A program made the translations under genes and the position numbers. DNA of 47,643 nt, taken from contig WTFV01000155.1 in the NCBI GenBank assembly GCA_011523845.1, forward strand, positions 94,371 to 142,013, given 5' to 3'. Origin of the DNA: Acidobacteriota bacterium (GTDB lineage: Bacteria; Acidobacteriota; Vicinamibacteria; Vicinamibacterales; UBA8438). This document shows positions 8,791 to 19,287 of the stretch, piece by piece; the first letter of the stretch is position 1, and every line of letters begins with the position of its first letter. The notes beneath the pieces were generated by a model that did not search any database, was not told the DNA's origin, and was given only the letters and a program-made list of their open reading frames with translations.

Positions 8791-9783
8791 ATGGATAACG
8801 ACTCGTTGACCCGGGACCACGTCGCCGCCTTCTATGGCCGCGGGTTGCTCGACCTCGTCTACGAGGCGGCCAGCGTGCACCGGCGGCATCACGATCCGGC
8901 GGCCGTGCAGTGCGCGTCGCTCCTGAGCGTGAAGACGGGCGGCTGCCCGGAGGACTGCGCGTACTGCCCGCAGTCCGCCCGCTACGACACGGGTGTCGAG
9001 TCCGCCGGACTCATGAGCGTGTCCGCGGTCGCGACCGCCGCGGCGCGGGCGCGGGCGGGCGGCGCCGACCGCTTCTGCATCGGCGCGGCGTGGCGACAGG
9101 CGACCGACGGTCCGGCGTTCGACCGGGTGCTCGAGATGATCACCCGGATCAAGGCGCTGGGCCTGGAGAGCTGCGCCACCCTCGGGATGCTCGATCGCGG
9201 CCAGGCCGAGCGTCTGCGGGAAGCCGGGCTCGACTACTACAACCACAATCTCGACAGCGGGCGCGAATTCTACGCGTCGATCGTCACCACGCGCTCCTAC
9301 GACGACCGCCTGGAGACGTTGCGCCACGTCCGCGAGGCCGGCGTCAAGGTCTGTTGCGGCGGTATCCTCGGCATGGGCGAGAGCCACGACGACCGCATCG
9401 ACCTCCTCTTCGAGCTGGCGAGACAGCACCCCCAGCCGGAGAGCGTGCCGATCAACACGTTGGTGGCGGTGGAGGGCACGCCGCTGGAGCATCGCGACCC
9501 GGTCTCCTGGGACGACGTCGTGCGGATGATCGCCACCGCCCGGATCCTGATGCCGGTCTCGAAGGTGCGGCTCAGCGCCGGGCGCATGCAGATGGGCGAG
9601 GTGACGCAGGCGCTCTGCTTCCTGGCGGGAGCCAACTCGATCTTCCTCGGCGACCGGCTTCTGACCACTCCCAACCCCGAGCCCGACGCCGATTCGGCCT
9701 TCCTCGAGCGGCTCGGCCTGCGCGGCGAGGCGGCGGACGCCGCCTGCGAGCAGGTGGCGGCCGGCCCGGCGGTCCGCCCGTAA
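8791..9783 (+). CDS. bioB: biotin synthase BioB (radical SAM)
   Basis: 330 aa, full length. BioB inserts sulfur into dethiobiotin to give biotin, using a radical-SAM [4Fe-4S] cluster and a sacrificial [2Fe-2S] cluster. The radical SAM motif CPEDCAYC is at residues 52-59. Other family segments are [36 protein letters not shown] and KVRLSAGRM, the last carrying the Arg ligand of the [2Fe-2S] site. The start ATG at 8791 gives the expected N-terminus. It converges with bioD, only 15 bp separating the two stops, so all four late biotin genes are adjacent but in two transcription units. Confidence 0.97.
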   Translation: MDNDSLTRDHVAAFYGRGLLDLVYEAASVHRRHHDPAAVQCASLLSVKTGGCPEDCAYCPQSARYDTGVESAGLMSVSAVATAAARARAGGADRFCIGAAWRQATDGPAFDRVLEMITRIKALGLESCATLGMLDRGQAERLREAGLDYYNHNLDSGREFYASIVTTRSYDDRLETLRHVREAGVKVCCGGILGMGESHDDRIDLLFELARQHPQPESVPINTLVAVEGTPLEHRDPVSWDDVVRMIATARILMPVSKVRLSAGRMQMGEVTQALCFLAGANSIFLGDRLLTTPNPEPDADSAFLERLGLRGEAADAACEQVAAGPAVRP

Positions 9784-9798
9784 CGTCCCGATCGGTGT

Positions 9799-11869
<2,071 letters not shown>

Positions 11870-11873
<4 letters not shown>

Positions 11874-13069
11874 CGGAGGTGGCCCGTCTCGCGTCCCGCC
11901 GCGGCGAACGCGTCGATCGCGGCGGTCAGATCGTCCGCCGTGTGCGTCGCCATCGGCGTGACGCGCAGGCGCGCCGTGCCGTCGGGCACGGTCGGCGGGC
12001 GAATCGCCGGCGCCAGCACGCCCCGCGCCAGCAGCGCCTCGCCGAGATGCACGGCCGCTTCGGCGTCCCCGACGAGGACCGGCACGATCGGCGAGCGGCT
12101 CGGACCCAGCGTGTAGCCGATCTCCGTCAGGCCCTCGCGCAGCCGGGTGGCGTGCGCCCACACGCGGTCCCGTCGCTCGGGTTCGGCGCTCAGCACCGCG
12201 ATGGCGGCCCGCGCCGCGGCGACGGCGGCCGGCGGCAGGGCGGTCGTGTAGATGAACGTGCGCGCGGCGTTGACCATCCAGTCGATCAGTGCCGCCGAGC
12301 CGGCGACATAGCCCCCGAGGGAGCCGAGCGCCTTGCTCAACGTGCCTATCTGCACGTCGATCGCAGCGGTGAGCCCGAGCTCGGAGACGAGTCCTCCGCC
12401 CGTGGGGCCGAAGACGCCGGTCGCGTGCGCCTCGTCGACCACGAGCCAGGCGTCGTGACGGCGGGACAGCGCCGCGAGGTCCGCCAGCGGTGCGAGGTCC
12501 CCGTCCATCCCGAAGACCGTCTCGGTGACGATCAGTCGGCGCCGGAAACCGCCGGCCTCGCCCAGCAGCCGTTCGAGGTGGCCGGCGTCGGCGTGCCGGT
12601 AGACCTGGACCGCCGCGCGCGAGAGGCGGCAGCCGTCGATGAGGCTGGCGTGGTTCAGCTCGTCGCTGAAGATGACGTCCTCGGCGCCGGCGAGGGCCGC
12701 CAGCACGCCGGTGTTGGCGTGATAACCGGAGGAGAACACGAGCGCGGCCGCGGTCTGCTTGAGCCGCGCGATGTCGCGTTCGAGCGCCGCGTGGAGCGCC
12801 GAGGTCCCCACGATGAGGCGCGCGGAGCCGGCGCCCGCGCCGTGCTCCAGGGCCGCGTCGGCCGCCGCGCGCGTCACTGCCGGGTGCGCGGCGAGTCCGA
12901 GATAATCGTTCGAGCAGAGCTGGATGAGGGAACGTCCGTCGACGACCACCCGCGGGCGTACTCCCCCGTCGAGGGGACGCACGTGCCGGTGGAGACCGCG
13001 CCGGGCGCGGTCCTCGAGGCGCGCCTGCAGCAGGTGGTCGAGTGACGACTGCTGCGCGGTATCGACCAT
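11870..13069 (-). CDS. bioF: 8-amino-7-oxononanoate synthase BioF (intact copy)
   Basis: 399 aa, full length. BioF condenses pimeloyl-ACP (or pimeloyl-CoA) with L-alanine, using PLP, to make KAPA. It shows CSNDYLGLAAHP near residue 52, FSSGYHANTGV near 112, DEAHATGVFGPTGGG near 212 and the PLP-lysine motif GTLSKALGSLGGY (Lys246). The start ATG at 13069 gives the usual N-terminus, but I see no clear ribosome-binding site. Only about 35 bp of its own leader separate it from a duplicated copy of its 5' end. The original upstream region now lies more than 370 bp away, behind that copy, which may affect expression of the whole bioFAD unit. Confidence 0.95.
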
Positions 13070-13442
13070 CGAGCCATCGTACAACACGCATCGGTATCCG
13101 ACCGCGCGATGTCGCGTTCGAGCGCCGCGTGGAGCGCCGAGGTCCCCACGATGAGGCGCGCGGAGCCGGCGCCCGCGCCGTGCTCCAGGGCCGCGTCGGC
13201 CGCCGCGCGCGTCACTGCCGGGTGCGCGGCGAGTCCGAGATAATCGTTCGAGCAGAGCTGGATGAGGGAACGTCCGTCGACGACCACCCGCGGGCGTACT
13301 CCCCCGTCGAGGGGACGCACGTGCCGGTGGAGACCGCGCCGGGCGCGGTCCTCGAGGCGCGCCTGCAGCAGGTGGTCGAGTGACGACTGCTGCGCGGTAT
13401 CGACCATCGAGCCATCGTACAACACGCATCGGTATCCGACCG
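12764..13442. repeat. 338-bp perfect tandem duplication over the bioF 5' end
   Basis: Positions 12764-13104 recur identically at 13102-13442. The offset is 338 bp and the copies share a 3-bp CCG at the junction. I compared the two copies base by base and found no mismatch. The unit contains the first 102 codons of bioF plus about 35 bp of leader. Because 338 is not a multiple of three, reading from the outer copy enters the inner copy out of frame. Perfect identity points to a very recent event or an assembly artefact. Confidence 0.95.
12874..13407 (-). pseudogene. truncated duplicate of bioF 5' end (102 codons, then out of frame)
   Basis: Starting from the duplicated ATG at 13407, the frame encodes the first 102 residues of BioF exactly (ending LERDIAR). 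It then crosses the duplication junction and continues about 75 codons in the wrong frame, stopping at 12874 inside the intact bioF. The 177-aa product would lack the PLP lysine and cannot be active. Ribosomes translating it would run over the start of the intact bioF at 13069, so it may reduce BioF synthesis. Confidence 0.8.
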
Positions 13443-13649
13443 GCGGGCCGGACTCGCGTTCCGGCTCGACGCTCGGGCGGCGAGTGGCGCGACACTGGCC
13501 GGCCCCGGGCCGTCGAGAGATGTTCCTCGGCTGCGGCTCGGCCGGCGCCCGGAGAGTGGCGGTGCACTGGCCGGTCCCGCGCCGTCGAGAGGGGGCCCGC
13601 CCGGCCGGGCCGGCAGGGCGCCGCGTGGCGCCCGCACCGCGCCGGAGAA

Positions 13650-16586
13650 TCAGTAGCGGAACAGGTACTGCAGCTTGGTGAAGAACGCCCGTTGCTGCCG
13701 TTGCAGGTCGCGGTTGTAGAACCGTTCCCGGTCCAGGTAGATGCCCTCCTGCAGCCGGTCGTCGTAGCCGATGTAGAACGCGGTGCCGGCGTTCACGCGG
13801 TAGGTGAACAGGAGGTTGATGCCCACCTTCCCGTTGCCCGTGTTGTGCTCCAGGATGTTCCGGACCAGCAGCCGGTCGGTGAACTGGTAGGTGGTGAACG
13901 CGCGCAGGATCTTCACGTCGAAGACCATCTCGCCGGTGTGCATGTCGTTGAACCGGGCGGCGTCGAGGTCGAATCGCGTGTTCAGGCGCGAGGTCGGCAG
14001 CACCGTCAGGCCGATGCTGTAGTCGAACATGCGGCCGAGGAACGGGTTCTCGACGAAGCGGATCTGCTCTCCCCAGTCGATGCCGTAGAAGAGCGAGAAG
14101 CGCCTGCTCGTGTTGATGCCGTTGCGCATCGAGAAGCGGGCCTTGTGGAAATCGATCCCCTGGAAGCGTTCCATCTCCCGCTGCGCGTCGGCGCGGAAGA
14201 AGACGTTGCGCGCGAACCGCGCGCTGAGGTCGGCGCGGAAGTCCTCGTCCTGCAGGATGCCGGCGTGGTCGACGTTGCGCCGGTAGCGGAACTGCGGACC
14301 CCAACTGATGAGCCAGCTCTCGGGCCACCATTCGTACTCGATGTCGGCGTCGAACTGCTGCATGTCGACCCGGCGGACGAACCCCGCGTCGGTGCGGAAG
14401 TCCGGGTCGATGCTGTTGAAGTCGACGCTGTAGCTCAGGTGCCGGCTGTCGCGCCGGAGCTCGGCGTTGAACATCGGTCCGCTCAGGGCATTGCCGTCCA
14501 GGTCGCGGTGCGACGAGGAGACCGCCAGGAACTGCGCCCGGTGGGTCTGACCGAGCCGGAACCGGCCGTCGACGCCCGCGACCCGGCTGTAGGAGTCGAG
14601 GAACTCCCGGTCGGTCATGATCGCGCCGATGTACGACTGCGAGTAGAGATCGTAGCGGGCGCGCCCGATGACGAAGTTCGCGGTCTCGCCGAAACCGTAC
14701 TCGCCCGGGTCGTCGAACTTGCCGGGCGCCGCGTCGTTCGCGACGAGCACCCCGAGCGTCGTGTTGCCGGTCTTGCCGGTGAGCTTGGCGCCGATCTGCG
14801 GGTCGACGATGGTCTTGGTGTGGACCAGATTCGTGCGGCCCGGGGTGCGGAAGATCTCCTGGCCCTCGAGGAAGAACGGCCGCAACTCGGGGAAGAACAG
14901 CGGGTACCGCTGGTTCGTCTCGATCTGCGGGCGATCGGCCTCGATCTGCGAGAAGTCGGGATTGAGGGTGAAGTCGGCGGTGAGATTCGACGTGACCCCG
15001 TACTTCATGTTGAACCCGAAGTCGGGTTGGGTCTTGTCGTCCACGTAGCCCGTGTCGGTCAGCCGGCCGAGCTGAATTGCGGTCGCCGTCGGCAGGATCT
15101 CGAGATTGCGGCTGACGGACAGCCCGCGGAGGCCGCCCAGCGTGCCCATCTGGGTGAGCACGCCCGCGACGGCCCGCGTCATCGGCGCCCAGACCAGCGT
15201 CTCGTCCTTCGTCTGCAGCGTGCGGGTGATCTGGAAGCCCCAGCGGTGCTCCCCGGCGCCGCGGGACGGATACCGCAGGCTCTTGAACGGAATCGCCATC
15301 TCGGCCGTCCAGCCGTCCCGCACGATGGCCCCGCCCGTCTCGAACAGCGCGTCCCAGGACCAGTCGCCGCCGCCACCCGGCGGCCCGCGCATGCTCCGGC
15401 CTCCCCGGATGATGGCGTCGCCCTGGATCCCGTACGCGTTGACCGAGAAGCGATACGCGCGCTGCTGATCGAGGAACGGGTCGAACATCACCGCGATCCA
15501 GTCGTCGCGCCAGAACTGGTCCCGGTCGACGCGGTTGGCGCGCATCTGGGTCGGGTCGGTGTAGTGGGCGTAGAAGGCGAAATAGAGGTGCTCGGCGTCA
15601 TAGGCGATCCACGCCTCGGTCCGCTCGGTCGGGGCCGCGCCCTCGACCGGGTTGGTCTGGGTGAAGTCGGTGATGAGCACCGCGTCGCGCCAGACCGCGT
15701 CGTCGAGGCGGCCGTCGATGGTGGGCGGCTCGTTCGTCCGACGGGCCTGCACGCTGCGGCGGCCGCCGATCGCGAACCCTGCTGCCGGTCCGGCCTGGGC
15801 CCCCGGCGCGGGCGCCGGCGTCGACCGCGGCGCGGGCGTTGCGCCGAGCAGGAGCTCGCCGCCGCCGGTCCCGCCCGCCGCCGGTCCGCGGCCGGCCGTC
15901 GACGCATCCGGCCCGACGCCCCCGCCGTTGCCTCCGTTACGCCCGTTACCGTATCCGGCATTGGCGGCTGGCCGCCCGGCGCCGTTGCCGTTGTCCGCAC
16001 GGCGCGCGGCGCCCCCGTCACCGGCGTTTCCCGACGGCGTCCCGGCATCTGTGCTCCGCGCGCCGCCGTCCGGGCCGCCGAGTCGTCGCACGGCCTCGCG
16101 AACGCTGCCGGCCAGCCCGTCCTGCAGCTCGAAAAGATCGTCGCTGCGGCCGTCGGCCCTGAACGCTTCCACCGCCGTTTCGCTCTGGACGTCGATGAGC
16201 CGCGCGGTCAGGCGCAACCGTTCGCCGAGCTGCTGAAAGGCTCCCGCCAGCAGGTAGTCCGCGCCCAGCTCCCGGACCGTCTCGATCAGCAGACGCTCGG
16301 TGGGCGGCCGGGATTCGGTGCCACCCAGGCTGGCTGCCGCTTCCTCGACTACTGCGCGGCTGAGGACGTCGATGCCGTCCGCGCCGCGCAGGTCCGTGCC
16401 GAGGGTCTCGGCAATGCCGGTCCCGATCCAGTCGAGGCCCGGTTCCGCGCCGATGTACGTAAAGGGGGCAATGGCGAGAGTCCGCGGCGTCTGAGCCGAA
16501 ACCGCGGGAGTCATCGCGAGGCATGCGACGAACGACGCGAGGCCGATGCGGCAGGTCAGACGGGCTGTCACGCGACCGGGGATCAT
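13650..16586 (-). CDS. TolB-like domain / CBM9-like / DUF5916 outer-membrane protein
   Basis: 978 aa. A signal peptide (residues 1-31, ending AVSAQ) precedes a TolB/FlgO-like domain, about 35-165, beginning TLAIAPFTYIG with GIAETLGTDL. A low-complexity Gly/Asn/Ala-rich linker follows (about 175-260). Next is a CBM9/DOMON-like beta domain (about 285-480; PTIDGRLDDAVWRDA, WRDDWIAVMFDPF). Last is the DUF5916 beta-barrel (about 490-978; FNMKYGVTSNLTADFTLNPDFSQIEAD, FFPELRPFFLEG). The C-terminal residue is Tyr in an alternating aromatic strand, as expected for BAM-inserted barrels. The combination suggests a surface binding or transport role with a periplasmic sensor-like head. Fusion of the TolB-like head to DUF5916 is less usual. 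It is divergent from the rhodanese gene. Confidence 0.88.
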   Translation of the reverse strand: MIPGRVTARLTCRIGLASFVACLAMTPAVSAQTPRTLAIAPFTYIGAEPGLDWIGTGIAETLGTDLRGADGIDVLSRAVVEEAAASLGGTESRPPTERLLIETVRELGADYLLAGAFQQLGERLRLTARLIDVQSETAVEAFRADGRSDDLFELQDGLAGSVREAVRRLGGPDGGARSTDAGTPSGNAGDGGAARRADNGNGAGRPAANAGYGNGRNGGNGGGVGPDASTAGRGPAAGGTGGGELLLGATPAPRSTPAPAPGAQAGPAAGFAIGGRRSVQARRTNEPPTIDGRLDDAVWRDAVLITDFTQTNPVEGAAPTERTEAWIAYDAEHLYFAFYAHYTDPTQMRANRVDRDQFWRDDWIAVMFDPFLDQQRAYRFSVNAYGIQGDAIIRGGRSMRGPPGGGGDWSWDALFETGGAIVRDGWTAEMAIPFKSLRYPSRGAGEHRWGFQITRTLQTKDETLVWAPMTRAVAGVLTQMGTLGGLRGLSVSRNLEILPTATAIQLGRLTDTGYVDDKTQPDFGFNMKYGVTSNLTADFTLNPDFSQIEADRPQIETNQRYPLFFPELRPFFLEGQEIFRTPGRTNLVHTKTIVDPQIGAKLTGKTGNTTLGVLVANDAAPGKFDDPGEYGFGETANFVIGRARYDLYSQSYIGAIMTDREFLDSYSRVAGVDGRFRLGQTHRAQFLAVSSSHRDLDGNALSGPMFNAELRRDSRHLSYSVDFNSIDPDFRTDAGFVRRVDMQQFDADIEYEWWPESWLISWGPQFRYRRNVDHAGILQDEDFRADLSARFARNVFFRADAQREMERFQGIDFHKARFSMRNGINTSRRFSLFYGIDWGEQIRFVENPFLGRMFDYSIGLTVLPTSRLNTRFDLDAARFNDMHTGEMVFDVKILRAFTTYQFTDRLLVRNILEHNTGNGKVGINLLFTYRVNAGTAFYIGYDDRLQEGIYLDRERFYNRDLQRQQRAFFTKLQYLFRY

Positions 16587-16753
16587 TGTAGCAGTCGTGG
16601 AAGGCGCTGATCACGTCGTCGCCGTTTTCGCCACGGAATCCGACGTCCGCGGCGGCGCCGGTCGACTTCTCCGGTGGGGCGGCGGCGGAACTGCTGGTGC
16701 CGGCACTGCCGCTTGAGGCATCATTGGCGGAACACGCGGAAATCGACAGGCGT

Positions 16754-16765
16754 TGAATCGATTCA
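16754..16765. promoter_or_regulatory. 12-bp perfect palindrome upstream of the rhodanese gene
   Basis: TGAATCGATTCA lies 16 bp before the rhodanese ATG in the divergent gap with the DUF5916 gene. It could be an operator for either gene. A chance palindrome is possible, since I see no second copy in the window. Confidence 0.3.
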
Positions 16766-16781
16766 TCAGCGAGGTACCGTG

Positions 16782-17213
16782 ATGAGGGCGAGACGAATGG
16801 CGCGTGCGCGCATGACGGCGTGGCTCCCCGTGTTCGGCGTCGTGCTGGCGGCTTCGGCGGCCGCGCAGACCGAGCGCGTGGACGTCGACGAGCTGAAGGC
16901 GCAGCTCGATGCCGGCGCGGAGGTCCTGCTGATCGACGTCCGGGAGGACTACGAGGTCGAGAGCGGCTCGATCCCCGGCTCGATCCACATTCCGGTCGGC
17001 GAGCTCGAAGCCCGCATGCCGGACATTCCGAAGGACGTGCGGCTCGTCTTCTTTTGAAACGCCGGCGGGCGGAGCTCCCGGGCTGCGGAGCTCTTCAGAT
17101 CCAACGGTTACAGTGCCGGCGAATTCTGCGCGTTGAACGACTGGAAGGCGAGAGGCTACGAGGTGGACGAGACGGCTCGTCCGGCCGCGGGACCGATTCA
17201 GCCGCCGCGCTGA
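16782..17213 (+). CDS. periplasmic rhodanese, candidate selenoprotein (TGA at the catalytic Cys codon)
   Basis: 143 codons if the in-frame TGA at 17055-17057 (codon 92) is read through. A signal peptide (residues 1-29, ending ASAAAQ) precedes a single rhodanese domain: VLLIDVREDYEVESGSIPGS, then IHIPVGELEARM. The expected active-site strand and loop (VVVYCxxGGRS) appears as VRLVFF-TGA-NAGGRSSRAAELF. It continues with SNGYSAG and LNDWKARGYEV to a TGA at 17211. Rhodaneses move sulfane sulfur via the loop cysteine, and Sec-containing members of this family are known in bacteria. A hairpin lies just downstream (see 17071-17094). The start ATG at 16782 has GAGG 7 nt upstream. The alternative is a nonsense mutant giving a dead 91-aa protein. 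No sel genes are in the window. Confidence 0.75.
17071..17094 (+). promoter_or_regulatory. candidate bacterial SECIS stem-loop after the rhodanese TGA
   Basis: Positions 17072-17078 (GAGCTCC) pair perfectly with 17087-17093 (GGAGCTC), and G71 can wobble-pair with T94. The 8-nt apical loop is CGGGCTGC. The first loop G (17080) is 23 nt after the TGA. From general knowledge of bacterial SECIS elements, a short stem with a G among the first two loop bases about 16-37 nt after the UGA is expected, and this fits. GAGCTC is itself palindromic, so some pairing could arise by chance. Confidence 0.55.
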
Positions 17214-17492
17214 CGCGCCGTCGCGGCGACGCATCACGCCCGCCGGCACGACGAGTGCCTGCGCGTGATCGATGATTGCCGGTTTGCGGGACATCGACCG
17301 GAGACGTTCCGTCGGGGTCGTCGGGTTGCCGCGTTTTCGGGATCCGAGCGCGGCGTGTCCCGCAAGCGGACCGTCGTCGAAGCAACCAGTCAGCGACGCG
17401 CGACTCGTGCTCGGCGGCCGTTCGCGTCGCGAGCGGCCTTCGGACCCGGTAGTCGACGACGCCGGCCCGCCGGCACGGCGGAGGAGCAGGCC

Positions 17493-18695
17493 ATGATGCG
17501 AAAGACCACAACGATGCGGCGTGCGGGTGCGCTGGTGGCGGCGGTTTGCGGTGTGTTCGCGCTGGCGGCGACCGGGCTCGGCGCGGCGGACGATGCGTTC
17601 GTCACCGTCGACCGCTTCGTGCCGCACACTTCGACGGTTCCGGCCAACGAGGGGGAGCGGGTCGGCCTCTTCCTGCACGAGAAGCTGAGCCGGGAGCTGG
17701 CGGACCGGATCGCGGCGGGGCACCGGCCGGAAGGCAGGGTCGTGCTCTTCGTGCACGGGGGGTCGATTCCATCGGTGCCGGACTACGACCTGCCCTACAA
17801 GGACTACTCCTGGATGGAGCACCTGGCGGCGGCCGGGTTCGACACGTTCTCGATGGACCAGACCGGATACGGCCTGTCGCCGCGGCCGTTGATGGACGAC
17901 CCCTGCAACATGGCGGCCGGCGACCGCGCCATCGTGACCCCGAACCCGCTGGCCGAGGACTGCGAGCCGAGCTACCGGCACGGACTGACGACGAGCCAGT
18001 CGGACTGGGACGAGATCGGCCGCGTCGTCGACTACATCCGCGAGTTGCGGGGCGTCGACAGGGTCAGCCTGGTCGGCTGGTCGGCCGGCGGCCCGCGCAC
18101 GGGCGGCTTTGCGGCGCGCCATCCCGAAAAGGTCGACAAGCTGGTGCTGTTCGCGCCGGGCTACGGGCGTGACCGGCCTTCGGAGCCACCCGAGGTGATT
18201 CCGGCCGGCGAGGTGCCGATGCGCCTGCAGACCCGGGACATGCTGGAGAACGGACGCTGGCGGTCCACCGTCGCCTGCGACGATCAGATCGATCCGGGCA
18301 TTCAGCGGGTCATCTGGCAGACCGTCATGGCCTACGACCAGCGCGGCTCGGTCTGGGGTCCGCCGCACGGCGTGATGCGCGTGCGCACCTCGGCCGGTTC
18401 CTGGGGCTGGAACCGGGATTACGCCGCGAAGGTACAGGCGCCGACGCTGATTCTGGTCGGCGAGCAGGACCGCCTGCTCGAGCCGGACGAGCAGCTCTAC
18501 GAGGACCTGACCGGCGCCGACGGCAGGGTGCTGGTGACCATGGCCTGCGCGACCCACTTCGCGGTCTGGGAGAAGACGCAGTACAGGTTCATGCACGAGG
18601 CGTCGCGGGAGTGGCTCGAGCAGGGGACGTTCCGTGGACACACGACCGGGCGCTTCTCCATCGACCGGGACGGCGCGGAGTCCACCGAGCCATAG
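17493..18695 (+). CDS. secreted alpha/beta hydrolase
   Basis: 400 aa. A signal peptide (about residues 1-31) is followed by an alpha/beta-hydrolase fold. The oxyanion strand-loop is VVLFVHGGSIP. The nucleophile elbow is GWSAGG (Ser197), the acid lies in LILVGEQDRLLEPDE, and the His lies in MACATHFAVWE. It is predicted to act in the periplasm on an ester or similar substrate; the substrate is not recognisable. The start ATG at 17493 is preceded by GGAGGAG at good distance. A second ATG follows immediately at 17496. It lies 280 bp after the rhodanese on the same strand, so a separate promoter is likely. Confidence 0.9.
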   Translation: MMRKTTTMRRAGALVAAVCGVFALAATGLGAADDAFVTVDRFVPHTSTVPANEGERVGLFLHEKLSRELADRIAAGHRPEGRVVLFVHGGSIPSVPDYDLPYKDYSWMEHLAAAGFDTFSMDQTGYGLSPRPLMDDPCNMAAGDRAIVTPNPLAEDCEPSYRHGLTTSQSDWDEIGRVVDYIRELRGVDRVSLVGWSAGGPRTGGFAARHPEKVDKLVLFAPGYGRDRPSEPPEVIPAGEVPMRLQTRDMLENGRWRSTVACDDQIDPGIQRVIWQTVMAYDQRGSVWGPPHGVMRVRTSAGSWGWNRDYAAKVQAPTLILVGEQDRLLEPDEQLYEDLTGADGRVLVTMACATHFAVWEKTQYRFMHEASREWLEQGTFRGHTTGRFSIDRDGAESTEP

Positions 18696-19084
18696 CGCGC
18701 GCCGGCTCGATGCCGGTCGACCCACCCCACCCGCTCTCGAGAAGTGCGCTGCGATCTGGTCGGGCCGTCTTTCGTTGCCGCGGAAGTTCTCCGTGCGGGG
18801 AGGACGGTCACCAGCCGGCGTGGTGCTGATGACACGTCGTTGTCCTCTGATCCCGCTGCTCAGCCCCCTGCTGCTGTCGCTGAGCGTTGGGGAGCGCCGC
18901 ACAGGCGCTCGCGCTTGTCACATCGTTGCGGATTCTCGGGTCGGATTCTGCTGGGCCGTAACCCTGGCCCTGCGGAATCAATCCTGCTTGCGGCGTCGGT
19001 CAGCGCGGTCACTCCGACGGCAACGCCGCGAGGCCGGTCGACTTGGAAGGCAGGCAATCGCGCCAGGCGTACGACGGATCGACA
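18696..19084. other. 389-bp stretch without a recognisable gene
   Basis: Several overlapping frames are open here on both strands, but none shows a ribosome-binding site, signal peptide or family motif, and their amino-acid composition is Arg/Ser-rich noise. It separates the GC-rich hydrolase gene from the lower-GC protease island, so one island boundary may lie in it. Confidence 0.5.
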
Positions 19085-19282
19085 TCAGTACTCCGTTCCA
19101 GACGTCACCGTTTTTGTGGGCTCGACTCGGGGTGCCGAGTACGGAAAGAGCGGCCGCTTGATGTGAGCCTCGAAGTACCGGCGCGCACGGTCGTCGGACT
19201 TTCTGATGATGTCGCCGATATCGACATCGTCAGGCTGCCGTTCGACTGGTGCCAGAGAAGGCTGCCCGTATAGAGGTTTCAT
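19085..19282 (-). CDS. 65-aa protein of unknown function, coupled to the SDH protease
   Basis: This short frame begins 5 bp after the stop of the SDH-family protease on the same strand, and an AAGGAC sequence at the protease stop can serve as its ribosome-binding site. The sequence is polar and charged (VDIGDIIRKSDDRARRYFEAHIKRPLFPY), with no signal peptide or TM helix. I do not recognise a family. Its lower G+C matches the protease gene and not the flanks, which supports the two being one inherited unit. It could be a partner, substrate or inhibitor of the protease; this is inference from position only. Confidence 0.6.
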   Translation of the reverse strand: MKPLYGQPSLAPVERQPDDVDIGDIIRKSDDRARRYFEAHIKRPLFPYSAPRVEPTKTVTSGTEY

Positions 19283-19287
19283 GGTCG

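Noticed and set aside
8578..9492. Upstream extension of the aminotransferase frame across bioB
   Set aside because: This stretch is the exact antisense of bioB. The aminotransferase starts at 8577 with a ribosome-binding site.
18634..19166. Overlapping open frames between the hydrolase and the protease island
   Set aside because: No ribosome-binding site, signal, motif or consistent codon pattern; treated as non-coding.
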